64,000 nt of DNA from assembly GCA_036362985.1 (NCBI GenBank), contig JAYGXS010000008.1:12696251-12760250 (forward strand). Direction: 5' to 3'. This document shows, piece by piece, positions 11,568 to 22,439 of the stretch (positions are counted from its first letter, which is position 1; each line of letters opens with the position of its first letter). The notes beneath the pieces are model-generated. The model did not search any database and was not told where the DNA came from. It saw only the letters and a list, made by a program, of their open reading frames with translations. This DNA is from Ligula intestinalis (taxonomy: Eukaryota > Platyhelminthes > Cestoda > Diphyllobothriidea > Diphyllobothriidae). The position numbers and the translations under genes were made by a program.

Positions 11568-12128
11568 GTTAAAAGCATCTTTTCCCTGGTGCGATTTTGA
11601 AAATTGTGTGAACAGCAAACTTTTTATAGGATCCATTAATTTCGAGAATGCACATCAGTTGCTTCCTCCCGTTGCATTACTTGAATAGCGCAACAGAAAA
11701 TACAAATTGAATTCATACAAAAAATCGATACTTACAGCAAGGTCATAGGAAATGGCCAAGAGACCTTATAGAGGCAACCTACACACGACGGTTCAAACCC
11801 GACCTATGTAAACAGCTCAAGCATGTGGTGAACCTTAGTCTGCCGTGGTAACACCGGCTCCCTGTTTACACAGTCGTTTCGCAACTTTTTGCCTTCGACG
11901 CATTTTTCCCTGTTCTTGCTGCCCACAGCGTTCAAATTTCTTACTTGATCAGCCTCCTGGCCATTTCCCATGACCTTGTTGTTGGTATCGATTTTTTAAA
12001 TGAATTAAATTTGCATCTTCCCTTTCGTTACTCACATTGTACAACGAAAGGAAGTAACTGATGAGCACTCTCGAAATTAATGGATACAAAAAAGGTTTGC
12101 TGTTTACAAAATCCTCAAAATTGTGTGA
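11568..12128. mobile_element. MITE-1 copy A: TIR element without coding capacity
   Basis: Inverted termini match over about 85 bp. The left end (from 11568: CATCTTTTCCCTGG, TTGTGTGAACAGCAAAC, GGATCCATTAATTTCGAGA, CAGTTGCTTCCTCCCGTTGCA) is the reverse complement of the right end (about 12035-12125) and of the right end of copy B. The outermost 35 bp are missing on the right. The internal part is about 75% like copy B (CTGCCGTGGTAACACCGGCTC, CCATTTCCCATGACCTTG). There is no reading frame, so it would be non-autonomous. It sits inside a copy of repeat E (11480-11530 and 12125-12200). Confidence 0.72.
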
Positions 12129-12570
12129 TGTTGCCTGCCAACCGCTGCCGTGAGAGTCAGGTTGTAAAGGCTCCCTTTTAGTATGGCTGCGGATGCTGAT
12201 GCATGTGTACTTTCAATTTTTACGCGCAGATTGTCGGATCATACTGCGTTGACTCATTCTACTTTCGCTTTGGCAGGGCTTACGTCCATGTGTAATACTC
12301 TGCTGTGCGTGCTTTCGGCCTTTCCCACGTAATCGACCCACTCGCCGCTTCATAGGCGCATAAGCTCAAAGGTAATCGATACTGTCACCTCATCTGATTG
12401 GCGGCAGTCGATAAAGCACTCGCCTAGCAGCCGAAGATTGACTTACCTAGACGTCTTCGCAGACACATCTGATGAGCCCATGCAGCTGGCAGTTGGATGG
12501 CCAGCAGAGCCAGCAGTAATTTTCTGTAATTTTCAGTAATTTTCTGTCCACCAACACTGGATAAGAGAAG

Positions 12571-13395
12571 TAAGTTGCATTCCGAGGTGATATGATGAAA
12601 ATAAAGAAGATCTTCGAAAAATCAAGTTGTACTTGTGAAATTTTGAACAAGTATTACGTGCTCGTCGTCAGCCTAAAGGAAAAGAAAGCTCCGTCGCCCG
12701 CATCCTCACTGCGTGCAAGCCTATGTCGAGTTAAGGACCCCCTACCCGTGAACCAACTAAGTAACGTCGTTTACCGTATACCGTGCGCTGGTTGCTTTTG
12801 CGCTTATATTGGCCAAACAGGCCGACGCCTTGAGGCTTGCATCAAGGAACATAAGTCAGCCGTTCGCCTACGGGACCGTTTATCACTCGTATTTGCGCAC
12901 TCTTTTGAGTGTGATCACCGCTTCAATTGGGATGACACCAACGTGATCGCAATGGCTAATACGCGACAAGCGAGAGGATTCTTCGAAGCTTGGCACTCGA
13001 GTCCGGCTAGTATAAACAGACACGTAGAGCTTGGCTCACACTATACCGGGTTTCGTGCACGGTCAACTAATCTGGACACAGCCTGAAACAACAGCAGGCT
13101 CTCCGTGCTAGGTCAAGTGGAATTTCCCTGACTATGAAACGGCCTCCCCCCTCCCTCAAACACGTGGCCCAAAGTCCAAAGATTAACACCTGCCTCCCCT
13201 CACCAGCACAACCTATCGCCGCGGGAGTCACGTCACCATAACCCTCCCCCGTCCGTGTAAACTCTGCCCCCTAAACCTCTAGTGCGACATTTACAGCCCT
13301 CTCTTTTCATTTAATCTGACGACGAACACGTGATACTTGTTCGAAAATTCACAAGTACAACTCAGTTTGCCAAAGATCCTTCTTTTCATCGCCCT
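12571..13395 (+). mobile_element. Penelope-like element family 1 with GIY-YIG nuclease and inverted 3'-end flank
   Basis: The open frame (about 12680-13086) is the best nuclease domain in the window. SNVVYRIPC precedes AYIGQTGRRLEACIKEHKSA, which holds the second half of the GIY-YIG motif and the conserved Arg, then HSFECDHRFNWDDTNVIA, RGFFEAWHS and SINRHVELG. In Penelope-like elements this domain nicks target DNA and is normally fused behind an RT, which is missing here. A 3' non-coding region (13090-13395) matches 10320-10656. At the 5' side, 12571-12671 is the reverse complement of the 3' terminus, so the copy is flanked by inverted repeats. The first in-frame ATG (12592-12594) lies inside the inverted flank and is probably not a natural start. 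Confidence 0.82.
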
Positions 13396-13589
13396 GCTTG
13401 TTTTGTTATATGGGGAACTCGTTTGCTGTCGACACTACTAGCTGCAACAATTGGCGACACCCTCCAAACACGCCCCTGTGCTACCATTATGTACGAGAAA
13501 CGAGATATATCGCCGACATCGAATTTTGTGCCAGTGAATGATAGTTTGACCATCGATTTCGATGAGGCGCACCACATGCTTAAAGAGCA

Positions 13590-14137
13590 GGGGATGGTGA
13601 CTGTAGTCAGATTTCTTGGAACGCAGCCGTCGACCACACTCTGAATCCTCATTCCGCTTGAACAGGTGACACGACAAAGTCAAGATGACCAAGCGGGAAG
13701 CAGGTGTAAGCCACCTTCCCAACTGCAGTTCCAAAACACCGCCTAACTTAGTCTTAAGTGACTGCAGTCTTTTTTCGCTGGTACTACTGCATTACCTACT
13801 CTCACTCATCATCAACAGGTGTCTAAAAACACTCAAGGGACCAAGTATGATATTGCTACTACTATTTATATTACTGGTTACTAGCAGTGTAGCTAAATGA
13901 TAGGAATACTGGTATTATTACTGATGGGAATAATTGGTCAGAAACGATGCTGATTAAAGTCAGCGCTGGACTTACATTCTCTCAATCTAAATTAGAAGTA
14001 GTAACCTAGATTTATGGATTTTTTTCCTCTGCTTACCAAAAACTATGCCAATCTCTCTTAAGTTAAGACTGCGAGGGCTAGGATACTACTGTTAGAGCTA
14101 TTGTGCCAATGCTAGGATTGCTAGGTCTAGTAATCAT
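13590..14137 (+). repeat. Dispersed repeat D, left part of copy 1
   Basis: Colinear with 35600-36185: GTGACTGTAGTCAG, GACACGACAAAGTC, CTTAGTCTTAAGTG, CGCTGGTACTA, GGTGTC, ACTGCTAC and AGCAGTGTAGCT-type words in the same order. The repeat resumes at 14657 after the MITE-1 insertion. No coding capacity is apparent. Confidence 0.7.
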
Positions 14138-14656
14138 AGCAAACTTTACTGGATCCATTAATTTTGACACTGTTCATCAGTTGCTTCTTCTCGTTGCATA
14201 ACGAGTATTTGCTATACAGGGCCATTCTGTGGACCCCCAAAATTCCTTCCGAGTACTTGTTCGGGCATGAAAAACTCGTTCCTAACGCCACCTGGATATT
14301 GTCTACAAAAGACTGTTCAAGCCCAACCATCTGGTGAACCTAACACTGCCGTGGTACCATTGGCTCCCTGTTTACACATACCTCTTCCCAAATTTTTGTC
14401 TTAGACATTTCTTTCCCCGTTTTTTTGCTGCCTAGAGCATTTTAACTTTATTACATTAATGATTTACCTTTTGGTCATTTCCTATGATCTTGCTGTTTGT
14501 ATCGATTTTTCTGTATGAATTCAATTTATACTTTCTCTTACGTTATTCACGTTATGCAACGAGAGGAAGCAAATGATAAGCACTCGCGAAATCAATGGAT
14601 CCAATAGATTTCGCTGTTTACACAATCCTTAAAATTGAACCAGGGAAAAGGTGCTT
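14138..14656. mobile_element. MITE-1 copy B, inserted in repeat D
   Basis: The right terminus (about 14555-14650: GTTATGCAACGAGAGGAAGC, CGAAATCAATGGATCC, CGCTGTTTACACAATCC, CCAGGGAAAAGGTG) is inverted relative to the left terminus (14138-14205), which lacks its outer 45 bp. Repeat D continues on both sides. The matching uninterrupted site is at 36181-36200 and a third copy is at 31795-31830, so the insertion boundaries can be read directly. The internal part matches copy A. Confidence 0.78.
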
Positions 14657-14900
14657 GCTAAGACCAGTAAGTAGTATACTACAATGTGGCCTGTACGTGC
14701 ATGTAGGAAATCTCAACCTAGTATGCAGTCGTTACCTTTATCGGGCAAACATTAAGCTGAAAGATTAAGGAAACTTTTATTTGATAAAAGCTTAAGATCT
14801 ACCCTGCATTTAGGTCCTAACTTAGAGGCATTTGCCCTTTTTCAAGGCGATATGTGACAGTACCTAGCTCTAACTTAGGATTTTAGAGCATATTTTGTCA
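14657..14900 (+). repeat. Dispersed repeat D, right part of copy 1
   Basis: Continues the colinear match to 36190-36430: AGTATACTACAA, TACGTGCATGTAGG, CCTAGTATGCAGT, ACCT-TATCGGG, GAGGCATTTGCC and TACCTAGCT. Confidence 0.65.
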
Positions 14901-15467
14901 AACAAGTAGTTAAGTTTTCCAGCATCAACTAGACATGAAAGCTGAGCATTCCCTATAATTGAATCAGTGGCTGTGTAATAAGCAATAAGGATAAAAGGTG
15001 TGAATATGAGCCTACCAAGTTTCTTATCTTCATGTGGTGATTTTTAAGACGCTTGGATTTGCCTGCTAGAATGCGGTCTCTGCACAGGGTCGCAGATCAA
15101 GAAATACAGGCAGATTACGCCAAACTACACGACAGATTCGAGCTTCTCACAATGCTGTGGGGAAAACCAGACATATCGCTGAAATCAAATTACATCAAAT
15201 TATTGTGTGTCATTGAATACTGGTATTACGATACATTCTTAACATTGAGGATATAATGAGGGCAGGGACACGCGTGTCTTCTACACATTAACGATGAGAA
15301 TGTCTATACATTGCCAATTGTGTAAGGACATGGAACAGAGAAAAATAATAAAAGCATTAATTATTTTTGCAAACCGTTTCAAAATGATCAGCTGCTAGCA
15401 TAATTCAGATGCGAAAAATGGACCCATTTCCACCAAAACTGTGAGGTTATGTGTTTTGCTTTTAATT
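14901..15467. other. No recognisable gene
   Basis: A 67-codon frame at 15053-15256 has no family match I can name. The rest is AT-rich. Confidence 0.4.
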
Positions 15468-15805
15468 AACCCAATTGTGAAAAAACTCTATGCGTTCAGT
15501 GGAATTTGAAATCGCGTATCAGAGAAGGCCTTTACCGATATCCAACGATCTAACCGCTACGCTTTAAACGACCCACCTCGCGCCACGAATTTAATCACAC
15601 TTGAGCCGATATTACCAGCCCAACTTTCCCGCTAGTCTGGAATCCACCAATACGGGACAGCAAGTTGACTGCCCAAGCAGGATTTCAAAAGCAATCGGAG
15701 CGTTGGCTTCCGGTAAAGGCATTCTCTGATACGTGGGTTTAAATCCCACTGAGTGCCTCGAGTTTGTTCACCATTGGGTCAACCCAAATTAAGAAACGCT
15801 GCCAA
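15468..15805 (-). repeat. SINE-B foldback: inverted tRNA-like units around a spacer
   Basis: The left unit (15468-15545, reverse) contains ACCCAATTGTGAAAAAACTC and GAGAAGGCCTTTACCG. The right unit (15690-15805, forward) contains GGAGCGTTGGCTTCCGGTAA, GGTTTAAATCCCACTGAG and CATTGGGTCAACCC. The spacer (15546-15690) is the reverse complement of that at 8888-9020. The tRNA-like body is the subtype seen in the palindrome at 53245-53512. Confidence 0.68.
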
Positions 15806-15939
15806 ACCTCCTAATAATTATTTGTTTTAAGCTTAAAAATGGACGCGCTGGAAGGGCGTGTTTCGACAAAATGGATACACCAAAAGATTTATCACTAAAA
15901 ACATGATTGAAGCACCATCAAAACCCTTAGTGTTAACAA

Positions 15940-16445
15940 CTGAGAAGACGCAAGTATCTATCAGGGTCCCATTTTATGGGGACGGACCAAGCGACCTTCT
16001 AAGGTGGCGTCTAAATCAGGTTGCAGTTATTACCCTTCCAACAACTAACTCCCATGTACTGTTCTCGACTACTATACGGAGAGATCGAGGAGGAACTGCC
16101 AGCCCATACCACCCCTATGTGCATGTATTAACACACTTGCACCCGTGGGGGCAGAATATTCTGGCCGCAAGAGCCGGCGTTTGGCTTATTATCCGTCATC
16201 AGCCAGTCGTACCCAATCACGAGGGTTGGCACCCCCGGTTAGGGAAGGGCCAACTAAAGGGCACAAAAAATTTCATTCTAGCACACTCGGTAGACTCAGA
16301 CCATCGCGTGGATGCCAGAGAGGCCTTCTACAAGGTGCCTCAAGCTATTCAAAATTCCTTGGACAGCGTCTGTTGGCTGCGGCACAAGCGGCTGTTATCA
16401 GGCTACGCCGACCGGTCTTGTGCGCCTAAAAGAACTTCGTAACGG
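15940..16445 (+). pseudogene. Penelope-like element family 2, GIY-YIG region with internal frameshifts
   Basis: The start (SIRVPFYGDGPSDLLRWRL, TNSHVLFSTT) aligns in frame with the copy at 25945-26110. Between about 16060 and 16250 the frame is lost, so the catalytic block (CSCGAGYIGRT in the other copies) is not readable here. The frame recovers at KGTKNFILAHSVDSDHRVDA and continues through EAFYKVPQ to about 16440. It is a dead copy of the nuclease end of a Penelope-like element; no RT is visible upstream. Confidence 0.7.
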
Positions 16446-16592
16446 TGCCACAGTTAATATTGCTAAAAATCACTAATCCAACAGCCTACAACTTATCACC
16501 TATTTCAGCTACCAGGACCCTCTGACACCGATCATATTTTTGACCCCGATTATTCCCCCCTAGCACCTGTCCTGACAACCGCATTATCGTTT

Positions 16593-17825
16593 CGGCAACA
16601 GTAGCTTACGTAGCCCCACTCATTAAGCCCTACAACCTGCATGTTTTCCTACTAAAACGGTGGTTATCGGGTTTTATGGCTGGGGAATTAGGACACGTAG
16701 TGGAATATACTTTAATAAATGCTAAATGCATTTTCATTTTGCTGTATTTATAAGTGTCGTTGATTTATATCTGTAGATTTCCCTAGATTTTAGATTCTGC
16801 TAATTAGTTTGTACTTAATTTATTTACCCATATTTGCATACAGTAGTCGCCAAAGATCACGAACATGTCGACATATGCATAAGATTAATACTCTTTCGCT
16901 AATCGGCATTGACTGAAGTTGTAATACTGATTATGGTTTAGTCTATTCTAAAACCATTTCAGTCATGAAATGGTACGGACTTTTTAACGAGCTCCATCCT
17001 GAACATTGGCAAAACGAATCTATTGGCTACTAAAGTAGAATGCTTTTTATCATTAATTTTGACTGCCTTTATAAATTCAAATATGTTTGGTGGAAAACAT
17101 GCTAGAAAAATATTTCTTGTACGTGTTTCATAGCAAATTACACCTTTAAATTTCAAACTCAAGTAAACGGAACCTTTCGACCAAAAAAGTTGCTGATTAA
17201 GAGGTTTTTCGCAATTGTGAGGTGTTCATTCATTATGCATTCTATCCGTCCATTTATTAATGCTGCCTAAACCGCATACAATATATTCCACATCTATTTC
17301 AATATTTTATGAGAACTATGTGACTTCTTCCTCAAACTGTTGGCGAAAACTTACTTTTCCTTAAACAGGATGTACAGTTTTTAAAACTTGAATTCGAGTG
17401 TAGCAGTCAATAAGTTAGAAAATTATGTGGTACTTGAGCAAATTTTTAAAACCGAAAGCTACCCTTTCTTTGAGTTTAAAATTTAAAGAAGGCGTAATTT
17501 GCTATCAAACGAGCAATAAAAATAGTTATTTTTTTGCATGTTTTCCATAAAATCTATTTGAATTTATAAAGGTAGCCAAAAAAGGTAGTAAAAAAGCCTA
17601 CCACTTAAGTAGCCACTTTTTACAATAGATTAGGAAACGCTACAGAAATGAATCAACAACACTTTTAAATACAGTAAAAGAAAAATGCATTTAGCATTTA
17701 TCAAAGTTCATTCCACTACATGTCCTAATTTTCCGCCCATAAAACCCGATAAACACCGTTTTCGCAGGAAATCATGCAAGTTGTAGGGATTAATTAGTGA
17801 GGCTACATGAGCTACTGTTGCCAAA
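16593..17825. mobile_element. 1.2-kb foldback element with long inverted arms
   Basis: The outer arms 16593-16790 and 17626-17825 are reverse complements at roughly 85% (GGCAACAGTAGCT, ATCGGGTTTTATGG, ATAAATGCTAAATGCATTTT). The inner arms continue at about 17025-17165 and 17465-17610 (TTGAATTTATAAAGG, GTAATTTGCTAT, AGTTTAAAATTTAAAG). The left arm carries about 230 bp (16790-17025) that the right arm lacks. The loop is about 300 bp. No transposase frame is present. Transcription through it would give a long hairpin RNA. Confidence 0.75.
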
Positions 17826-18174
17826 TAGCCTTTAGAATAGAAAAATAAAACTCTTTGTTTTTCCATCACTATGTATCTCAGGTGAAATATTTTGACAGGA
17901 GGAGGAGAGTCCTCTGAGATCACCCATGCACGAAAAATTTCGACACTGTTCTTAGTAGACTGATCCATAAGGAGAGCCATTAACTATGCAAGCGAACGTG
18001 CCTCGTGGTAAACCGGGCCTTGTCCTCGAAGTCCCTACTCCGTTCAATTGCGCACCTTTTAAACAAAAGTATTCATTTTTATCAATATCCATCACTACGT
18101 TGCATGATCTCTTTCCTTAAATTAGGCTGTCTGCAAGGCAGTTCTTTTCTTTGATGGATTTCCTGAGGTAATTC
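17826..18174. other. No recognisable gene
   Basis: Between a foldback element and the SINE-A cluster; no pattern recognised. Confidence 0.4.
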
Positions 18175-18424
18175 GGTGTGCTCTTTCTTCATTACTTGCT
18201 CGTTGAGGAACAATCACCTGTGTTGCTCTGCCTTGGGTCTCGTCAGAGGGTTTGTCAGCCGTAACAGCTGGTGGATAGTATTGCCGACTAGAATGACCCC
18301 TTCTGGCTTATTGGCCATCAGCAGCCAGCCATATCCAAACACAAGTGATGCCCTTTTTCGAGCTTCGAACTAGCGACCTCGTTTGATAAGAGTCAAATAT
18401 CCTAAACATTGAGCAACGAGCCCG
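18175..18424 (-). repeat. SINE-A copy (reverse)
   Basis: Read in reverse, the tRNA-like head is at 18365-18424 (TTGAGCAACGAGCCC on the + strand), followed by the conserved body (CTTCTGGCTTATTGGCCATC, GATAGTATTGCCG, TGCTCTGCCTTGGG). It faces the next copy head to head. Confidence 0.7.
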
Positions 18425-18600
18425 CGTTCATGGCGTTTGACTTAGATCAAAAAAGTCGCGAGTTCGAGGACTGGGTGGGGCACCACTTTTGTCTGGATAG
18501 GACTGGCTGATGACGTCTAATAAGACAGAAATGGCAATTTCAGTCTCCCTAGTCTTTGTCGGCAATACTATCTGTCTTCATTAGTCACTGTATGTCCTAG
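18418..18600 (+). repeat. SINE-A copy (forward)
   Basis: Head GAGCCCGCGTTCATGGCGTT, box-B-like AGTCGCGAGTTCGAGGACTG, then GTGGGGCACCAC, CTGGCTGATGACGTCTAATA and TCTCCCTAGTCTTTGTCGGC. Confidence 0.72.
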
Positions 18601-18919
18601 GAAATGAAATGCAGTACATTCTACGCGTACCAGTATCTATATTTTTGGTAGCAAATGAAAGCATCAACTGTGTTACGAATAAATATTGAACTTTCCGTTG
18701 TTTTCGCTTCAGGTCTGTTTCTGGTCTTTTGGAATTTCAATAAGGGTAGCCATGGAACCGGTTAGCTGTGATTCCAGTTTTTTCTCCATCTATTTGTCGA
18801 CTTTAGCATTGACTCTCAACCGCTCATGCATGTTTTGACTACGCTTGCATAAAACCGTACCAATGAATGTAAAATATGATAAGAATATAACCGAAAAGTT
18901 GACACTATTTTATGAACCT
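18601..18919. other. No recognisable gene
   Basis: Unique-looking sequence between SINE-A copies. Confidence 0.4.
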
Positions 18920-19190
18920 TCACCTGACCAGTAACTCAACTCATCTGTGTCGCTCTGTCTTGGGCTTCGACCGATGCCCTAACAGCCGTGACAGCTGATA
19001 GTATAGACAGATAGTATTGCCATATCTGGGTATGGCTGGCTGACGATGGCTAGTAAGGCAGAAATGGTCATTGCAGTTTCCATTTTCTTTGCCGGCATTA
19101 CTATTTGCCTATACTACCAGCAAAGCAGACTGGAACAGCTAGGTTTCGTTAGCGGTCAAATGAGCATTCATCAACTAATGACAATACCCC
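18920..19190. repeat. Two truncated SINE-A pieces, reverse then forward
   Basis: 18920-19020 reads in reverse (TCACCTGACCAGTAACTC, CGCTCTGTCTTGGGCTTCG, GATAGTATTGCC). 19021-19190 reads forward (GGCTGGCTGACGATGGCTAG, TTTGCCGGCATTACTATT, GTTAGCGGTCAAATGAGC). The tRNA-like head is missing at the joint. Confidence 0.62.
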
Positions 19191-19194
19191 TTCC

Positions 19195-19545
19195 CCCCTC
19201 GATCTAAGCTGGCAAGGCAGCGAGCTCATGGCTCAGTGGTCAGTGGACTCTAATCAAACAGGTCGCGAGTTTGAGCCACGGGTGGGACACCATGTGGCTC
19301 TACAAATTACTTGTTGACAACTGCTTATGAGCATGGATTTCAGGCTGGGTCTGGCCATGACTGGCTGACGGCAGATAATAAGCCATAAATGGCTATTCCA
19401 GTCTCCCTTTTCTCTGCCGGCAATGCTACCGACCTACACTAAGAGCCATTACGGCTGTCAGGGCCTCTGTCGAGACCTTAGGCAGTGCGGGACAGCTGAG
19501 GTCCGTTAGCAGTCAGGTGAACTTTCATCAACGAGTATCAATACC
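19195..19545 (+). repeat. SINE-A copy, nearly full length
   Basis: The most complete unit, about 350 bp. The head is GAGCTCATGGCTCAGTGGTC (box-A-like) with GGTCGCGAGTTTGAGCCACG (box-B-like). The body runs GGCTGACGGCAGATAATAAG, CTCTGCCGGCAATGCTAC, GGCCTCTGTCGAGACC and ends at TTAGCAGTCAGGTGAACTTT. It reads directly into the next copy. Confidence 0.75.
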
Positions 19546-19549
19546 TCCT

Positions 19550-19790
19550 GATCTAAACTGGAAAAACAACGGGTTCGTGGCTTAACCGTTTGGGCGTCGA
19601 CTAATATCAATCAGGTCGCGAGTTAGAGCCGCGGGGAGGGGACGGGGCACCATTTGCCTCTGCGTATGACAAGCTGACAACGGCTAATGAGTTAGAAACG
19701 GCCCTTTCAGTCTGTCATGTCTTTGCCCGCAATACTATCTGCCTATAACAGCACAATGTGCCCAGTGTAGAGGTAGCGGCTAACCCAGAC
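19550..19790 (+). repeat. SINE-A copy, tandem to the preceding one
   Basis: Head CGGGTTCGTGGCTTAACCGT and CAGGTCGCGAGTTAGAGCCG, then the body to about 19750. It directly continues the preceding copy, giving a short tandem array. Confidence 0.7.
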
Positions 19791-20559
19791 TTTTCCAGCA
19801 CTCACGCGCTATCCTTCTTGCCTTTCTACGCACCCCTTTTATCTTTTTATACTCACTGATCCCAAAAAACGAAACTTGCTTTCAGAATATCGGGCGTCTG
19901 GTAAGAATAAAAAGAAGAAAAGGAAGGTAATTTAAACACCACTGCACGAAGAATGTCAACAGGCGGCAGTCTGCCAGATGACACTTCTGGAGTTTTTTTT
20001 TATTAGACCTTCAGACATTCCAGATCCAATTATGCACAATATTTGCTGTGTTTAACCTTGAATCTCCTTCTCATGACTGTGACGTCAGATATATATTGGC
20101 GCGTTAAACCTTCAACGTGTTTCGTTGTCTTGCTTTGAATATGACGTCAGACAGTGGTGCTATGGAACTTGAACTTGCTTACTGTTCTTACCTAATGTGC
20201 GTGTAACTGTGTGCACGTGTGCTCACAATATGAATCAGAGAGAGAGAGGACTGAGGTAAATATTCGCCGCTCGAGTTGATGAAAAAAGGATTCTGGAACC
20301 CCAGTGTGCTGGTAGGTTTCATTGCCCCCAGGTGTATTTGGTTATGGTTCGCAGCGTAAGTCTATGCGATAAATGTGTTCTTACCTTGCCTCAAGCTGCG
20401 AGGTTAGCCGTCTAACAACGCTTTATTCGAATCCGTGTTGGAGAACTGAACAGCACTGGCAAAAGACTGAAAGTGTATCGCCGTATGCTATCAGCGTACT
20501 TTATAAAGGCAAGCAAGGCGTGTAGAAGGTCAGCCTGCAATCTGACCAATGAGGTAGTA
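19791..20559. other. No recognisable gene
   Basis: Contains a short GA run near 20235. No coding or repeat family recognised. Confidence 0.4.
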
Positions 20560-20690
20560 ATCACGGAGGAGAGGTTGGCAGATTTTAAAAATTCAGTTAA
20601 TCCAATTGTGAAGCATTCGTGTTCTCGGTTGGCGTCGAACCCACGCAGCATGGCAGGCTCTCCCGAAATGCCATGGATCCAATAAATCCT
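20560..20690 (-). repeat. SINE-B tRNA-like unit fragment
   Basis: GTTAATCCAATTGTGAAGCA and GTTGGCGTCGAACCCACG match the reverse orientation of the SINE-B unit. The box-A side is poorly preserved. Confidence 0.5.
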
Positions 20691-20769
20691 GTGTTTTTTT
20701 TGAAATCTAAACATTTTCACTTAGGAAACTTCGCTTTAAATTTCTGATCCAATTAACTGTGACGGACGT

Positions 20770-21330
20770 CTGAGCGTGAATGCATGGCTCTGTACGGCGG
20801 TGCCAACTCGATTCATCGATTGATTGAATTCCCGCCCATGGATTAGGCTTTGATCAAATCCCGGTTCGTCTGGTTTCCGGTGTTGACTGTGAGTATCTTG
20901 ACGTTCGCAATGTTGAATTCATGGCCTGTTTCAAAGGTAGGCACTGCAACTTGTGATTATTCGTCGCCTAGTTGTACTGCACATCTATACTCATGTATTC
21001 ACGATCCGTTTGATAAAAAATGGTTGTCAACTTAGCGACGCCAAAAGACCGGCTTAGGTTTGTTGAAGGTGGTGTTTTCTAGCTTTTGTAGGACCAGTTC
21101 TGCCACTAGGCCGGAGATCGGGGAACCCATCGGAGTTGCCTTGTTCTGTTTGTAGGTTTCCTTAGCAAAGGTAAAGTACTTTTTTGCGAAATTTGAAAAA
21201 AATCACTATGTGTTCCATTTCGAGTGAGCTTTCAGTCTCATGTTATGCCTCTTCAAGTGTCTTGTGCAAAACATCGTGCACCAGGAATGCAACCTTGGTA
21301 AGCCTTTGGGCGCGCAAACTACTGAATGAC
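20770..21330 (-). pseudogene. Penelope-like element family 4: RT motif plus GIY-YIG C-terminus (internally deleted)
   Basis: Read on the minus strand from about 21330, it gives VAFLVHDVL and HETESSLEMEHIV, then (about 21190-21060) YFTFAKETYKQNKATPMGSP and ISGLVAELVLQKLENTTF. The GTPMGSPISGL-like block is the RT signature of Penelope-like elements. It runs into PKPVFWRR and a stop where the catalytic aspartate motif is expected. A deletion then brings in the nuclease C-terminus: SQVAVPTFETGHEFNIANVK and RDLIKA (about 20780-20940). It is the only place in the window where I see Penelope RT sequence. Stops show that it is dead. Confidence 0.78.
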
Positions 21331-21599
21331 GGGCATGTTTGTCGTCTCGTGCTGATAGTGCATTATCCCTGTTGAATGTTGGCCCGATGATTGATCAGCC
21401 ACCTAGCTCAATGCCATTAGGGTTAGTGAATGCATTCGTCTGGGCGCACCCCGAGTATCTTACTACTTTGGCCAAACTTACAGTTCTGCGAATCCGGCAA
21501 ACAACTTTCAGGACGAAATTTACCTTGGTGATTTAGCGTATATCTGGATAGGTTATTTTGGTCAACTGAGTGGATTTAATAGTATACGTGCGCTTCATC

Positions 21600-21960
21600 T
21601 ACCGCACTTTCTTCCTCTCCCCTCCCCGCGCCACCTGGTGCAGTGTCATGACCAACTGGAGACGCAGGTGGCTGGCGTGGCGGAGCCGCCTCTTAGCGTG
21701 CCATCGCATCTGACTTGGATCCCAGTTGAGTGGGAGTGCCATGACAGCCAAATTCAAGAGCACCCACTGCAGTCTGACTCACTCAGCTCGCCAGGTAGCC
21801 ACTCCACTCAAACACACACTGGGCTGACCGTGCGGTCCGACTTATCTCGTCAGTTGGAAAATCTCCAAGCCACAGCGTTTCGCGCGCCGTGATAGCCCCA
21901 AGCGCGTCAACTCGTTTATAAGTGTGCTGAACCGTCGTCCCCACTCCTCCGCCCCAGCAT
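21600..21960 (-). repeat. Dispersed repeat E, copy 2
   Basis: The reverse complement matches 61440-61700: GACCGCACGGTCAG, CCAACTGACG, CACTGCAGTCTGACTCA (variant) and CCACCTGCG. A frame at 21638-21892 is not shared with other copies. Confidence 0.6.
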
Positions 21961-22439
21961 CAGGCCACTATCAGAACGGAGCATAGTGCGGTCAACCTAG
22001 TCAACCTTCAGGTGATTCCACCTCCGAGAATGAACTTGAAGTCGGCTTCCTTTGAACCTTGAGACTGCAAGTCTGTTCTGCTGACTCTGCATATGATTAA
22101 GTGATTAACAGAAAGGTAAGTAGACAGCGTGCGATGTAGGCAGCTCAAAAGATCCATATGCAACTGCCGGCACGTTTTGTCAGCTAAATGCTGCTGTTCA
22201 AAGCAGTGCTCCTTTTGATCATCTTTTGGCAGTAGTACAGTGTACACGTGTGTCGACGAGGGCACATCGTTTGTAGTTGTGTGTTATCTGGAAGCTGGAT
22301 GGGAGGGGGGGTAGATGGTTATTTCGACTGTCGGTTTGACGACGATGTCCACAATGTGTTTCGGCACGCTGAAGGCAAACACGCATTGACTTGCGGTGCG
22401 TTGATTAATTTGAAGTGTTAGTAGACCTGCATTGTTGCA
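21961..22439. other. No recognisable gene
   Basis: No family recognised between two repeat-E copies. Confidence 0.4.
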
